64,000 bases of DNA, from assembly GCF_016592155.1 (NCBI RefSeq), contig NZ_AP024237.1:4526001-4590000 (forward strand). The letters run 5' to 3'. Origin of the DNA: Mycobacterium heckeshornense (GTDB lineage: Bacteria > Actinomycetota > Actinomycetes > Mycobacteriales > Mycobacteriaceae). Of the stretch, positions 1 through 10,200 are shown piece after piece. The translations under genes were made by a program, and so were the position numbers. Below the pieces are notes generated by a model that did no database searches, had not been told where the DNA came from, and saw nothing but the letters and a program-made list of their open reading frames with translations. Every line of letters starts with the position of its first letter. The stretch's first letter is position 1.

Positions 1-52
1 CGGCGCCGATCCCCGACGTGGGCCCGGTGATCAGGGCGACAGGACGGGGCAT
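1..52 (-). CDS. Short-chain dehydrogenase/reductase, N-terminal fragment (cut by window edge)
   Basis: Reading the minus strand from an ATG at 52-50 gives MPRPVALITGPTSGIGA and then the window ends. TGxxxGIG is the nucleotide-binding signature of short-chain dehydrogenases (SDR, Rossmann fold), so this is almost certainly the first 17 residues of an SDR. The substrate cannot be guessed from this fragment. It lies 43 bp downstream of the Rv0383c-like gene on the same strand and could share its transcript. Confidence 0.75.
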   Translation of the reverse strand, partial: MPRPVALITGPTSGIGA

Positions 53-95
53 GACCGACAGCGTAGCGAAGACGACGACGCGGGCCGGGCGCCCG

Positions 96-911
96 TCACC
101 GCTGGTAGTGCGGCGCCTGCTGGCCGTTTCGCCCGGTGGGCGGGCGCTGGAGGGGTGCCGAGCGACCCTTGTCGGGCCGCGCCGGCTCGACCGGCGTCCG
201 ACGAACCGCATCGGCACGGGCCCCAACCTCGCCGCGGCCGGCGGCAGCCAGCGGGCGGCTCGGCGCGGCGTTGCGGCGGGGCGCAGGCTGCGACAGCTGC
301 TGGGGCACCGGCGGCAGCACCCGCAGCAAGTCGTTGAACTGGCGCACGGTGCGCAGGCCCTCGTCCCATTCGGCCCGCCCGCTGGAGATCGGCATGCTCA
401 CCAATGTCCAGTTCTGCTCATTCCACATGATCTCGGCGCAATCGGGCGCGGTGTGCGCGAAAGTGACCATCCGCCGGTCGCAGGCGCGCCGCGCGGCGTC
501 GAGATTGGTGGAATACACCATCCGCGGCCCAATCGCCCCGAGCAGCCAAATGTCGCTTTCGCGTGGCTCTTTCAGGCCTTTGAGCCGCAAGTCGACCACG
601 ACGTTGGTGCCCACCTTGCGGTGCAGCGCGATCACGGTGGCAACCTCTTCGAGGTCGAAAATGTAGACCGCCTCGCCGCGGATCTGCCCCAGCACGACAT
701 TGCGGGCCGGGACGTCACCGACGGTAGACATCACGCCGCGCGTCCAGCGCTTGGGCAGTTCGCTGTTCTCCGGTTCGTAGTCAAAGCCGTGGGAGCGCGC
801 CCATGACCTACGCCGCCTGCCCCGCCCGCGACGCCGATCGATGTCGACGTACAGCAGCACCGCTGCACCGACGAAGCACAGCGCGGAGAGCGTAAACCAC
901 AGCGGGACCAT
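96..911 (-). CDS. Conserved membrane-anchored protein, Rv0383c-like
   Basis: 271 residues. An N-terminal membrane segment (about residues 4-22) is followed by a basic stretch (RRRGRGRRRRS), then a soluble domain of about 170 residues, and a low-complexity Pro/Ala/Arg-rich tail from about residue 205. This architecture, and its place directly downstream of clpB, match the mycobacterial protein Rv0383c, whose function is unknown. The basic residues after the membrane helix predict an N-out topology by the positive-inside rule, but the hydrophobic segment could also be a signal anchor. The ATG follows directly after a short upstream gap. A 24-bp palindrome separates it from clpB, so it is probably transcribed separately. 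Confidence 0.75.
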   Translation of the reverse strand: MVPLWFTLSALCFVGAAVLLYVDIDRRRGRGRRRRSWARSHGFDYEPENSELPKRWTRGVMSTVGDVPARNVVLGQIRGEAVYIFDLEEVATVIALHRKVGTNVVVDLRLKGLKEPRESDIWLLGAIGPRMVYSTNLDAARRACDRRMVTFAHTAPDCAEIMWNEQNWTLVSMPISSGRAEWDEGLRTVRQFNDLLRVLPPVPQQLSQPAPRRNAAPSRPLAAAGRGEVGARADAVRRTPVEPARPDKGRSAPLQRPPTGRNGQQAPHYQR

Positions 912-999
912 CCCAGCTAGCGTATCTGCTGTTAGCCCCGAACCGGGAATGTCAGCAGGTCACAACCGAATGAAGGTTTGCTAGCCGCCCTCGCCGAGC

Positions 1000-1047
1000 A
1001 GACGCAGAATCGCACCCGCAAGGCCTTGCGGGTGCGATTCTGCGTCT
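1000..1047. terminator. Perfect 48-bp palindrome, likely terminator downstream of clpB
   Basis: A 24-bp arm starting AGACGCAGAATCGCACC is followed with no spacer by its exact reverse complement, ending at 1047 and followed by TTTCGC. It starts 15 bp past the clpB stop (reading clpB leftwards). The arm begins with AGACGCA, the same word that opens the hairpin at 29923, and resembles a terminator-like sequence that recurs between mycobacterial genes. Confidence 0.7.
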
Positions 1048-1062
1048 TTCGCGGTCCGGCCG

Positions 1063-3609
1063 TTAGCCCAGGATCAGCGAATCGCCGTCCGGGCTGACGT
1101 TGACCGGCACCGTGTCACCGTCGTGCACCTGGCCGGCGAGCAGCATCTTGGCCAGCTGGTCGCCGATGGCCTGCTGCACCAGGCGCCGCAGCGGGCGCGC
1201 CCCGTAGACCGGGTCGAACCCGCGCTGCGCGAGCCAGCGCTTGGCCTGCAGCGACACCTCCAAGGTGAGCCGCCGCTGCGCCAGCCGCTTGCCCAGCTGC
1301 TCGAGCTGGATGTCGACGATCTGCACCAGCTCCTCCGGGTTGAGCCCGTCGAAGATCAGCACGTCGTCGAGCCGGTTGATGAACTCCGGCTTGAACGTCG
1401 CCCGCACCGCGGCCATCACCTGCTCCTCGCTGCCGCCCGACCCGAGGTTGGACGTCAGGATCAGGATGGTGTTGCGGAAGTCGACCGTGCGGCCCTGACC
1501 GTCGGTCAGCCGACCCTCGTCGAGCACCTGCAGCAGCACGTCGAACACGTCCTGGTGGGCCTTCTCGATCTCGTCGAACAGCACCACCGTGTAGGGCCGT
1601 CGGCGCACCGCCTCGGTCAGCTGGCCGCCGGACTCGTAGCCGACGTAGCCGGGCGGGGCCCCGATCAGCCGGGCCACCGAGTGCCGCTCGCCGTACTCGC
1701 TCATGTCGATGCGGACCATCGCACGCTCGTCGTCGAACAGGAACTCGGCCAGCGCCTTGGCCAGCTCGGTCTTTCCGACGCCGGTCGGGCCAAGGAACAT
1801 GAACGCCCCGGTCGGTCGGTTGGGGTCGGACACGCCGGCCCGGCTGCGCCGCACCGCATCCGAGACCGCCTGCACTGCCTTCTTCTGCCCGACGACCCGC
1901 TTGCTCAACTCGTCTTCCATCCGCAGCAGCTTGGCGGTCTCGCCTTCCAGCAGCCGCCCGGCCGGGATACCGGTCCACGCCGACACCACCTCCGCGATAT
2001 CGTCGGGGCCGACCTCTTCCTTGAGCATCATGGCCTCACGGGCCTGCGCCTGCGGCAGCGCAGCCTCGAGCTTCTTCTCCACCTCGGGGATGCGCCCGTA
2101 GCGCAGCTCGGCCGCCTTGGCCAGGTCGCCGTCGCGCTCGGCGCGCTCGGACTCGCCGCGCAGCGTCTCGAGCTGTTCCTTGAGCTCGCGCACGGTGTCG
2201 ATGGCATTCTTCTCGTTCTGCCAGCGTGTGGTCAGCTCGGCCAGCTTCTCCTTCTGGTCGGCCAGCTCGGCGCGCAGCTTCTCCAGGCGTTCGCGTGACG
2301 CCTCGTCCTCCTCTTTGGCCAGCGCCATCTCCTCGATCTCCAGCCGGCGCACCAGCCGCTCGACCTCGTCGATCTCGACCGGGCGGGAGTCGATCTCCAT
2401 GCGCAACCGCGACGCGGCCTCGTCGACCAGGTCGATGGCCTTGTCCGGCAGGAACCGCGCGGTGATGTAGCGGTCGCTCAAAGTGGCCGCCGCGACCAGC
2501 GCCGAGTCGGTGATCCGCACACCGTGGTGCACCTCGTAGCGGTCCTTCAGGCCGCGCAGGATGCCGATGGTGTCCTCGACCGACGGCTCACCGACGTAGA
2601 CCGGCTGGAAGCGCCGCTCCAGCGCGGCGTCTTTTTCGATGTGCTTGCGGTACTCGTCGAGCGTGGTCGCCCCGACCAGCCGCAGCTCGCCGCGGGCCAG
2701 CATCGGCTTGATCATGTTGCCGGCGTCCATCGAGCCTTCGCCGGTCGCGCCGGCGCCGACGATGGTGTGCAGCTCGTCGATGAACGTGATGATCTGCCCG
2801 GCGGAGTTCTTGATGTCCTCGAGCACCGCCTTGAGGCGCTCCTCGAATTCGCCGCGGTACTTCGAGCCGGCCACCATTGAGCCGAGGTCCAAGGCGATGA
2901 TGGTCTTGTCGCGCAGGCTTTCCGGCACGTCGCCGGCGACGATGCGCTGGGCCAGGCCCTCGACGATCGCGGTCTTACCGACGCCGGGCTCACCGATGAG
3001 CACCGGGTTGTTCTTGGTGCGCCTCGAGAGGACCTGCACGACACGGCGGATCTCGGTGTCACGGCCGATGACCGGGTCGAGCTTGCCTTCGCGGGCAGCG
3101 GCGGTCAGGTTGGTGGAGTACTTCTCCAGCGCCTGGTAGGTGGCCTCGGGGTCGGGGCTGGTGACCCGGGCGCTGCCGCGCACCTTGACGAACGCCTCCC
3201 GTAACGCTTGCGGGGATGCGCCGTGGCCGGTCAGCAGCTTGGCGACGTCGGAGTCACCGGTGGCCAGGCCGACCATCAGGTGCTCGGTGGAGACGTACTC
3301 GTCGTCCATCTCGGTAGCCAGCTGCTGGGCAGCGGTGATCGCAGCCAGCGACTCGCGGGACAGCTGCGGCTGCGAGCTGGCCCCGGTGACCTGCGGCAGC
3401 CGGTCGATCAGGCGCTGAGCTTCAGCGCGGATGGTGGCCGGTTCGACGCCGACTGCCTCCAGCAGCGGCGCGGCGATCCCGTCGTTCTGCGTCAGCAATG
3501 CCATCAGCAGATGAGCGGGCCGGATCTCGGGATGCCCGGCGGCCGATGCCGCCTGTAGCGCCGAGGTCAGCGCCGCCTGAGTCTTGGTGGTCGGGTTGAA
3601 AGAGTCCAC
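1063..3609 (-). CDS. clpB: ATP-dependent disaggregase ClpB (Hsp104 family)
   Basis: 848 residues, the usual ClpB length. Order of parts: Clp N-domain (about 1-145), first AAA+ module with Walker A GEPGVGKT at 206-213, the long coiled-coil M-domain (about 410-520) that distinguishes ClpB from other Clp ATPases, then the second AAA+ module with GPTGVGKT near 607 and the FDEIEKAH Walker B region. It lacks the IGF/IGL loop of ClpP partners, as expected. ClpB extracts proteins from aggregates with DnaK, DnaJ and GrpE, all encoded here at 13-16.8 kb. Translation starts at GTG 3609, just after a GGAGGT. A HspR operator lies 57-77 bp upstream, which fits heat-shock control. Confidence 0.97.
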   Translation of the reverse strand: MDSFNPTTKTQAALTSALQAASAAGHPEIRPAHLLMALLTQNDGIAAPLLEAVGVEPATIRAEAQRLIDRLPQVTGASSQPQLSRESLAAITAAQQLATEMDDEYVSTEHLMVGLATGDSDVAKLLTGHGASPQALREAFVKVRGSARVTSPDPEATYQALEKYSTNLTAAAREGKLDPVIGRDTEIRRVVQVLSRRTKNNPVLIGEPGVGKTAIVEGLAQRIVAGDVPESLRDKTIIALDLGSMVAGSKYRGEFEERLKAVLEDIKNSAGQIITFIDELHTIVGAGATGEGSMDAGNMIKPMLARGELRLVGATTLDEYRKHIEKDAALERRFQPVYVGEPSVEDTIGILRGLKDRYEVHHGVRITDSALVAAATLSDRYITARFLPDKAIDLVDEAASRLRMEIDSRPVEIDEVERLVRRLEIEEMALAKEEDEASRERLEKLRAELADQKEKLAELTTRWQNEKNAIDTVRELKEQLETLRGESERAERDGDLAKAAELRYGRIPEVEKKLEAALPQAQAREAMMLKEEVGPDDIAEVVSAWTGIPAGRLLEGETAKLLRMEDELSKRVVGQKKAVQAVSDAVRRSRAGVSDPNRPTGAFMFLGPTGVGKTELAKALAEFLFDDERAMVRIDMSEYGERHSVARLIGAPPGYVGYESGGQLTEAVRRRPYTVVLFDEIEKAHQDVFDVLLQVLDEGRLTDGQGRTVDFRNTILILTSNLGSGGSEEQVMAAVRATFKPEFINRLDDVLIFDGLNPEELVQIVDIQLEQLGKRLAQRRLTLEVSLQAKRWLAQRGFDPVYGARPLRRLVQQAIGDQLAKMLLAGQVHDGDTVPVNVSPDGDSLILG

Positions 3610-3665
3610 GACACCTCCATTCGGATACTTGAAAAATGCTTGTCGTGTACTCCAACGCCGTCAAG

Positions 3666-3686
3666 GTTGAGTCTGTTCCGCTCAAG
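3666..3686. promoter_or_regulatory. HAIR element (HspR operator) upstream of clpB
   Basis: GTTGAGT-N7-GCTCAAG matches the HspR-associated inverted repeat CTTGAGT-N7-ACTCAAG at 12 of 14 arm positions. In mycobacteria and Streptomyces HspR represses clpB and the dnaK operon through such sites. The repressor is encoded at 12635-13006. Confidence 0.85.
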
Positions 3687-3770
3687 TTTGGTGAATTCTC
3701 AGCACCGACTGTGCAGCTTGTGGTGCCCAAACCCGCGTGACGGCACCCATAAGCCGCACAGTCGACGCGC

Positions 3771-3944
3771 TTATTGGCGCGAACCCGCTCGGCGCCGCGG
3801 CGGAGAGCACTGGTCGGCCTCGGTGACGGTGGGGTCGGCAGCGCGGGCCATGTCGAAGCGCTCGGCGATCGCGACCACAGCCCGCTCGCCGCCGAGCAAC
3901 ATGTCGAGGATGTCGCGGCGGGTCGGGTTGGCACATGGCAATGA
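3771..3944 (-). pseudogene. Relic of an ArsR-family regulator (N-terminal half of the HTH domain only)
   Basis: The minus-strand frame encodes ANPTRRDILDMLLGGERAVV followed by AIAERFDMARAA (3932 down to 3837). This is the opening of an ArsR winged-helix domain, whose family pattern is roughly L-x-x-PTRR-x-IL-x-x-L...G..x-V-x-x-IAxRFxMSRxA. The recognition helix that should follow (VSKHLRVL-type) is missing, and the frame continues with unrelated residues to a stop. I read it as a truncated, non-functional gene that once diverged from the GAP-family gene starting at 3935. Confidence 0.55.
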
Positions 3945-4633
3945 TCGGCTACCGTTCTCGCGTGGCAACCGGCTGGAGTTCGGAGTTGACCGGGCTTGTT
4001 TCCCTCGCGCTGGTGATCGCGCTGTCGCCGTTGTCGATCATCCCCGCGGTGCTGGCGTTGCAGGCGCCGCGAGCGCAGGCCAGCAGCCTGGCATTTCTGG
4101 CCGGGTGGCTGGTGAGCCTGGCCGCCCTCACGGCGATCTTCCTCGCGGTTTCCGGCCTGCTCGGCGGCCTGCACAAGTCGCCGCCGACGTGGGCGTCGTG
4201 GCTGCGCATCGTCGTCGGGGCGGCGCTGATCGTCTTCGGCGTCATCAGGTGGCTGACCCGCCAGCGCCACACTGCGACACCGGGCTGGATGCGGTCATTG
4301 ACCGAGCTTACTCCCGCACGCGCGGTGATGACGGGCGCAGCGTTGGCGGTACTGCGACCCGAGGTGCTCTTCGTTTGCGCGGCAGCGGGTTTGGCGATCG
4401 GCAGCGCAGGGCTGGGTGTCACGCGCGCGTGGGTATCGGCGGCCATCTTTGTGACGGCAGCTGCGTCGACCGTGGCCATCCCGATACTGGCCTACGCCGC
4501 TGCCGGTGAGCGGCTGCGCCATCCGATTGCCCGCATCAAAGAGTGGATGGAGCGTCACCACGGCGCGCTGGTCGCGGGAATCCTTGTTGTGATCGGAATC
4601 CTAGTGCTGTACAAGGGAATTCACGCTCTGTAA
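3935..4633 (+). CDS. GAP/Sap-family six-helix membrane protein
   Basis: 232 residues with about six hydrophobic segments, the first ending in ALSPLSIIPAVLAL and the last in GILVVIGILVLYKGI. The early PLSxxPAxLAL pattern and the overall layout resemble the mycobacterial Gap/Sap family, members of which are linked to export or surface display of glycopeptidolipids and sulfolipid. The substrate here is unknown. The start is uncertain: ATG 3935 is used here, but ATG 3941 or GTG 3962 would remove only unconserved residues. No same-strand partner lies upstream; the flavohemoprotein gene follows 84 bp downstream. Confidence 0.7.
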   Translation: MAMIGYRSRVATGWSSELTGLVSLALVIALSPLSIIPAVLALQAPRAQASSLAFLAGWLVSLAALTAIFLAVSGLLGGLHKSPPTWASWLRIVVGAALIVFGVIRWLTRQRHTATPGWMRSLTELTPARAVMTGAALAVLRPEVLFVCAAAGLAIGSAGLGVTRAWVSAAIFVTAAASTVAIPILAYAAAGERLRHPIARIKEWMERHHGALVAGILVVIGILVLYKGIHAL

Positions 4634-4717
4634 CAAGATCGTCAGCCGACGATCGCCCACGTCTGCTTTGCGACAGCGATCGCCGGACGTTGCATCGCGG
4701 GCCTAAAATCATCGCCC

Positions 4718-5884
4718 GTGGGCCTAGACGACCGGGATGCGCTGCGCGTCTTGTATGCCGCGTTCAGAAAAGGGCCTGCGTGTGACGAGATGATCCGCCG
4801 CTTCTATAGCCGCTGGTTTGCTCTCGACGTCTCGCTGCGCGACAAGTTTCCGCCCGATATGGCCGGCCAGCGCGCCGCATTCGCGCACGCGCTGAACTGG
4901 GTGTACGGCGAGCTGGTGGCCCAGCGCGCAGAGGAGCCGGTCCAGTTTTTGGCCCAGCTGGGAAAAGACCACCGCAAATACGGTGTCACCGAAGCGCATT
5001 ACGAGACGCTGCGTGAGGCGCTGTATGCGACGCTCCGCAGCGATCTGGCCGACGAGTGGTCCGACGCCGTCGACGAGGCCGCTCGCCAATCGCTGAACCT
5101 GATCACCGGGGTGATGAGCGGTGCCGCTGACGCCGACGATGGGCCCGCCTGGTGGGACGGCACGGTGATCGAGCACCTGCGAGTGTCACGTGACCTGGCG
5201 GTGGTGCGGCTGCAGCTGGACCGACCGCTGCACTATCACCCGGGCCAGTACGTCAACGTTTCGATACCGCAATGCCCGCGGCGGTGGCGCTATTTGACCC
5301 CGGCCATTCCGCCCGACGAGAGCGGTGCCATCGAGTTCCATGTCCGGGCCGTTACCGGTGGTCTGGTCAGCACCGCGATCGTGGGCGAAACGCGGCCCGG
5401 AGATCGCTGGCGGCTGTCGAGCCCGCACGGTGGGTTGCAGGTCGACCGCGACGGTGGTGACGTGCTGATGGTGGCCGGCAGCACCGGGCTGGCGCCGATG
5501 CGCTCGATCATCATGGACCTCGCCCGCTGGGCCGATAACCCGCGGGTGCACGTGTTCTTCGGTGGCCGCTACCCGTGCGAGCTCTACGACCTGCCAACAC
5601 TGTGGCAGATCGCGGCGCAAAATCCGTGGCTTTCGGTCTCACCGGTGTCGGAGTACACCGCCGACCCGCCGTGGGCGAGCGAATATCCCGATGTCACTCC
5701 GCCACGCGGGTTGCACGTGCGTCAGACCGGCCGGCTGCCCGAAGTGGTGACGAAATACGGCAGCTGGAGCGATCGGCAGATCCTGATCTGCGGCGGACCC
5801 GACATGGTGCAGGCCACCAAGAAGGCGCTCATCGCGAAAGGCGCACCGCCGGAACGTATTCAGCACGACCCGCTCTGTAGCTAG
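4718..5884 (+). CDS. Flavohemoprotein (globin plus FAD/NAD oxidoreductase), Rv0385-like
   Basis: 388 residues. An N-terminal globin domain (about 1-135) has the proximal histidine in LGKDHRKYG. A ferredoxin-reductase-type domain follows, with HPGQYVNVSIP (flavin-binding barrel) and VAGSTGLAPMRS plus ICGGPDMVQ (NAD-binding half). Family enzymes oxidise NO or other substrates with electrons from NAD(P)H through FAD to haem. The canonical flavin motif RxYS is replaced by RRWRYLTPA, which places it in the divergent actinobacterial group that includes Rv0385. For those, NO dioxygenase activity should not be assumed. It starts at GTG 4718. It follows clpB and its flank as Rv0385 follows Rv0384c in M. 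tuberculosis. Confidence 0.85.
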   Translation: MGLDDRDALRVLYAAFRKGPACDEMIRRFYSRWFALDVSLRDKFPPDMAGQRAAFAHALNWVYGELVAQRAEEPVQFLAQLGKDHRKYGVTEAHYETLREALYATLRSDLADEWSDAVDEAARQSLNLITGVMSGAADADDGPAWWDGTVIEHLRVSRDLAVVRLQLDRPLHYHPGQYVNVSIPQCPRRWRYLTPAIPPDESGAIEFHVRAVTGGLVSTAIVGETRPGDRWRLSSPHGGLQVDRDGGDVLMVAGSTGLAPMRSIIMDLARWADNPRVHVFFGGRYPCELYDLPTLWQIAAQNPWLSVSPVSEYTADPPWASEYPDVTPPRGLHVRQTGRLPEVVTKYGSWSDRQILICGGPDMVQATKKALIAKGAPPERIQHDPLCS

Positions 5885-5909
5885 ATCGCAGCGCACTAGG
5901 CTGGCGGGC

Positions 5910-6797
5910 GTGCACATCGTCACGCTGCGCGACCCGTCGGCGCCGGTCGTGGCACGCTACGCGCCCAGCGCCGGCATGATCGGCATCTCGCTGACCGATT
6001 CAGGCGTTGAGCTGCTGGGTCAGCGCGGCGGTCTGGACGCCTACCTGGCGGCGGGCAAGACGATGGGCATTCCCATCCTCTACCCATGGGCCAATCGGCT
6101 CGGGGAGCGCCGCTACCGAGTCGGCGGCCAGGAAGTCACGCTGGAACCTGACGCGTTCGGTGTGCGTACCGACCCCAACGGCCTGCCGATCCACGGGCTG
6201 CTGGCCGGCTATCCGCGCTGGCGGGTAATGACGGAATCGGCGAACGAGCTGACGGCCGAGTTGGACTTCGGTGCCGACTCGGCGCTGTTAGCCAGCTTTC
6301 CCTTTCCGCACCTGCTGGTGGTGCGGGTCAGGCTCGCCGACCGGTCATTGACGGTCCGCAGTACGGTGTCGGCGCTGGGAAAACCGGTGCCACTGTGCTT
6401 CGGCTTTCACCCGTATCTTCAGGTGCCCGAGGCGCCGCGCGCCCAGTGGGTCATCGAGACCCCACGGCTGCGGCACCTGTTTCTCGACGAACGCGGTCTG
6501 CCGACCGGGGACGTCGCAGAGCAACCGCCAATTCATGAGGCGTTGGGCGACAAGGCTTTTGACGACAGCTATGACGAGGTGCCCGACGGCGCGGTATTCG
6601 CGGTCTGCGGCGGCGGACGCCGCATCGAGGTCCACTTCGAACAGGGCTATCCGGCGGCGCAGATCTTCGCTCCGGCCGGTGAAGACGTGGTGTGTTTTGA
6701 GCCGATGGCCGCACCCACCGATGCGCTGCGTCGCGGCGGCTACCGATGCGCGCAGCCCGGTCACCCCGCCGTCGCGGTCTTCTCCATCCGCGTCTAA
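5910..6797 (+). CDS. Aldose 1-epimerase family protein
   Basis: 295 residues, a normal size for the galactose mutarotase (GalM-like) beta-sandwich fold. Family features seen are ILYPWANRLGERRY near residue 56, a histidine in NGLPIHGLL, FGFHPYLQVP for the catalytic histidine region, and a C-terminal CFEPMAAPTDAL with the conserved glutamate. Such enzymes interconvert alpha and beta anomers of free or phosphorylated hexoses; the substrate is not determined. It starts at GTG 5910, 25 bp after the flavohemoprotein, so the two may be co-transcribed. Its stop codon overlaps the end of the transposase remnant on the other strand. Confidence 0.85.
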   Translation: MHIVTLRDPSAPVVARYAPSAGMIGISLTDSGVELLGQRGGLDAYLAAGKTMGIPILYPWANRLGERRYRVGGQEVTLEPDAFGVRTDPNGLPIHGLLAGYPRWRVMTESANELTAELDFGADSALLASFPFPHLLVVRVRLADRSLTVRSTVSALGKPVPLCFGFHPYLQVPEAPRAQWVIETPRLRHLFLDERGLPTGDVAEQPPIHEALGDKAFDDSYDEVPDGAVFAVCGGGRRIEVHFEQGYPAAQIFAPAGEDVVCFEPMAAPTDALRRGGYRCAQPGHPAVAVFSIRV

Positions 6798-7240
6798 AGC
6801 GTGTCGAACAACTGGCTGCGGTCGAGTCGTCGAAGTAGTAGGGCGATTTGGCTGAGGTAGAGGAAGCCTTCGTGTGCGGCCAGGGTGGTTTCGTAGTGAC
6901 GGTCGATGCGGCGGCAGTGGTTGATCCAGCCGTTGGTGCGTTCGACGACCCAGCGTCGGGGTTGGACGATGAACCCGCGGCCGGGTTTCGGCCCGGAGAT
7001 CACCTCGACGGTGACACCGGCTCCGGCAGCGGCGCTGATCACGGCCCGCCCGGTGTAGCCCTTATCCACCCACAGGTGGCTGATGGTGGGGGCGACCCGC
7101 CTTGCCTTGCGCAGCAGCGTCGGGAATGCAGCCCGGTCGGTCACGTCGGCTGGTGTGACGATAGCGGCGACCAGCACACCGGCGGAGGCCAGCAGACACA
7201 GGCGCTTGGCCCTTGCCAAGATCTCCTGCCAATTGCCGCG
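6794..7240 (-). mobile_element. Remnant of an IS5-group insertion sequence (C-terminal half of its transposase)
   Basis: The minus strand encodes about 140 residues that read as the C-terminal half of an IS5-type DDE transposase: LVAAIVTPADVTDRAAFPTL, then HLWVDKGYTGRAV with the second catalytic Asp, and PRRWVVERTNGWINHCRRID with the catalytic Glu. The natural C-terminus (RRLDRSQLFDTL) and stop at 6794 are intact. The N-terminal half with the first Asp is gone, and upstream of about 7215-7240 the frame enters the promoter of the cyclase gene. It cannot encode an active transposase. No terminal inverted repeat pair could be identified. Confidence 0.85.
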
Positions 7241-7292
7241 AACATCAGGCACAACGCGGGTACCCTTAGCAAATTGCGGGCAGGAGGGACAG

Positions 7293-10200
7293 GTGAGTCC
7301 CGGCGAAAACAGTGCCTCGATCGACGAATTGCTGGACCGCGCGGTGCGGGCCATAAATGCCGGCGACCGTGCGACCGCGACAAGCTTGGCCGGGCGGGTT
7401 CTATCAGCCGACCACGGCAACCCTGAAGCCGAGGATCTGCTGGCCACCCCCGACCGCTACGGTGAAATCCGCCGACTGGCAATCATGTTCGTTGATCTGG
7501 TCGACTCGACGGCGCTGTCCACCCGCTTGGAACCAGAGACGTACCACACGGTGGTCGGCCGTTACCGCGATGAGGTGCGCCGAATCGTGAATCGATACGA
7601 GGGCCACATCAGCTCGATTAAGGGCGACGGACTGTTAGCGGTGTTCGGCCATCCCATTGCGCATGAGAACGACGTGCGGCGTGCCGTCGCTGCAGGGCTG
7701 GACATCACCCGGCTCGTGGCGCGGCTCAGCGAGCAGGCGCAACGCAAGTTTGGGGTGGCGATCAATGTGCGCGTGGGCATCCACCGCGGCCTGGTCTATC
7801 TCGACACCGATCAGGACGACGTCTACGGGTTTGCCGTCAACCTGTCGGCCCGCCTCTGCGCCGTAGCAGAGCCGGGCATGGTGACGGTGTCAGATGCGGT
7901 CGCACCGTTGGTGTCCGATTCGTTCGAACTCGAAACGCACGCACCTGTCCCGGTGAAGGGTGTCGAGGGCTTGATCGGCCATTGCCACGTGCTCGGCGAG
8001 CGGGCGGAAGCAACTCCGCTGCAGTCGCCGCCACTGATCGGACGTGAGCGCGAGCGCATTTGGCTGCAGCAGAGCTGGCAGCGGGCCTGCGCTGGAGCGC
8101 TGAGCACCCCCGGTGTGATATTTCGGGGTGAACCGGGAATCGGCAAGACCCGGCTGGCGACTGAGGCGGCCGAATTGGTCCGCAGCGCGGGCGGGTCGGT
8201 GATCGAGCTGTTCGGCTCGCCGCTGCATACCGACACCGGCCTGCATCCGGTGCGCAGGCTTGTGGAGCGCCGCTGCGGCATCACCCGACACACCGACGGC
8301 CGCGATCGTCTGCAATTACTACAAGCCGAACTAAGCGCCCACGGAATGGATCCCCACAGCGCTGTTCCATTGCTAGCGCCGGTGATTGGCGTCGGCCCCG
8401 AACAAGGCTACCAGCCGGCGGCCGTGGAAGGCCGAACACTGTACGAATTGATTGCCGCGACGGTTCGGCGATACGTGCTGGCCTGCATCGGTGATCAAAG
8501 CGGATTGCTGGTCGCCGAGGATGTGCACTGGTTCGACCCGTCCACCCTCGAGCTGCTCAACTGCCTGCTCGCGGCGGCGGATGGGCGTCTGCTGGTGGTC
8601 GTAACCGGACGTGACGGAGATTGGCTGCGAACCGATTGGCCGGTAACACTTTTCGATCTTGCGCCGCTGAACGATGAGCAGTCCGACGCGCTAATCAATG
8701 CGTTGGACCCCTCAGTGACCGACGCCCAGCGGACCGCAGTGCGTAACCGATGCGACGGGATACCGTTCTACATCGAGCACGTTGTCGGCGAGCTCGACGG
8801 AGCCGAGTCTGGAGTGCCGGAGGCACTGTACGAGCTGCTGTTCGCCGGGCTGCCGCACTCCCACTCCGATGTCGCGCGTGTGGTGGGGGCGGCCGCCGTG
8901 ATTGGGCGCGCAGGCGATCTCCACTTGCTTCGTTCAGTGGTCGGATGCGATGCCGGACAGGTTGACGACGTCGTTTCCGAATTGGTGCGAACGCGTGTGT
9001 TCGAACGACGCGGGGCCGACGGCTGGCGATTCCGCCACGAGTTGCTCCGGGAAGTCGCGGCCGAGCTACCACCGCCGTCCCTGCGCCGTGACCTGCATGC
9101 ACGCGCGGCCTCCGCATTGGCCGACGCGGCGGCCCGCGTCGAACCGGATTGGGGTGTGGTGGCAGCCCACCTCGAGCAGGCGCAACGATACGACGATGCC
9201 GTGGACGCTTATCAGAAGGCGTCGGCGAGCGCCCGGCGGCGCGGTGCTCTCCCAGAAGCGCTGGCTTACTTAACGACCGCGCTCAGCGCGCTTGCCAGCT
9301 GCGCTGCGGGCTCGACGCGGGACCACAAGGAGATCGCGATCCGGTTGGAACGCGCTTCCTTGGCGGGTGCCACGCAAGGCAGCCAGGCCGGTGAGGCACC
9401 CGCCGATTTGCAACAGTGCCTGCAGTTGGCGAGCGGCGGCAACTACGAGGATGGGTTGTTCGCCACGCTCACCGCACTGATCAGCTACTACGTGCCGCGC
9501 GCCGAACTGCGCCGCGCGCATGAACTGCTTGACTCGCTGTCTGCCCGCATCACCAAGGACCGGCCCTGGAGCTATCCGGCCATCGCGTCATCATTGGGTT
9601 GCGTCACCTGGCTGGAAGGTGACTTCACCGCCGCACGCGCACACCTGTTGCGGGCGTTGGCCGATCGTTCTGCCGCCGATCCTCGGGTCCTCGAAACTGC
9701 TTGGTGGGTGGCCGTCGACCCAATTTCGTCGGCACACGTCTTCCTGGCGCTGACGCATATGCTCTGCGGAGACCTCGACCATGCCAACACAGAGTTGACC
9801 GAATCACGGCGGCGCTGCGAGGACTTGGGGTTTCCGCAGAATGCCCACAACAGGGCACATACGTACTTCATGGAAATCTGGATCCGACTAGAGAGCGGCC
9901 AACTCGAGCAAGCGGCCACCCTGGCCGCGGAGCTTCGCAGCCAAAGCGAGCGGTCGGGGCTCGACTTGTGGCGTTTGGTGGGCGCCACCGAACACGCCAC
10001 GGTCAAGGCGCTGGCCGCGCTGGGTTCGGGCGCCGACACTGCCACGCTGACCGGCCGCGCCGAGAAGATCGCCCGACTCGTGGACGGATCGCGCTTACTA
10101 CACCTCAACAGTTACTTGACGTTTCACGACGCGGTCATCGGCCGCCTGCTGATTGCGGCGGGCAAGTTGACGAAAGCACGCGAGCGATTGGAGATGGCGC

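Noticed and set aside
3640..4509. 289-codon plus-strand frame overlapping the clpB promoter and GAP gene
   Set aside because: Out of frame with the hydrophobic GAP protein and would cover the HAIR operator; composition is Arg-rich, as in shadow frames.
7083..7292. 70-residue N-terminal extension of the cyclase protein
   Set aside because: It overlaps the IS remnant, reads unlike a protein domain, and a GTG with AGGAGG lies at 7293.
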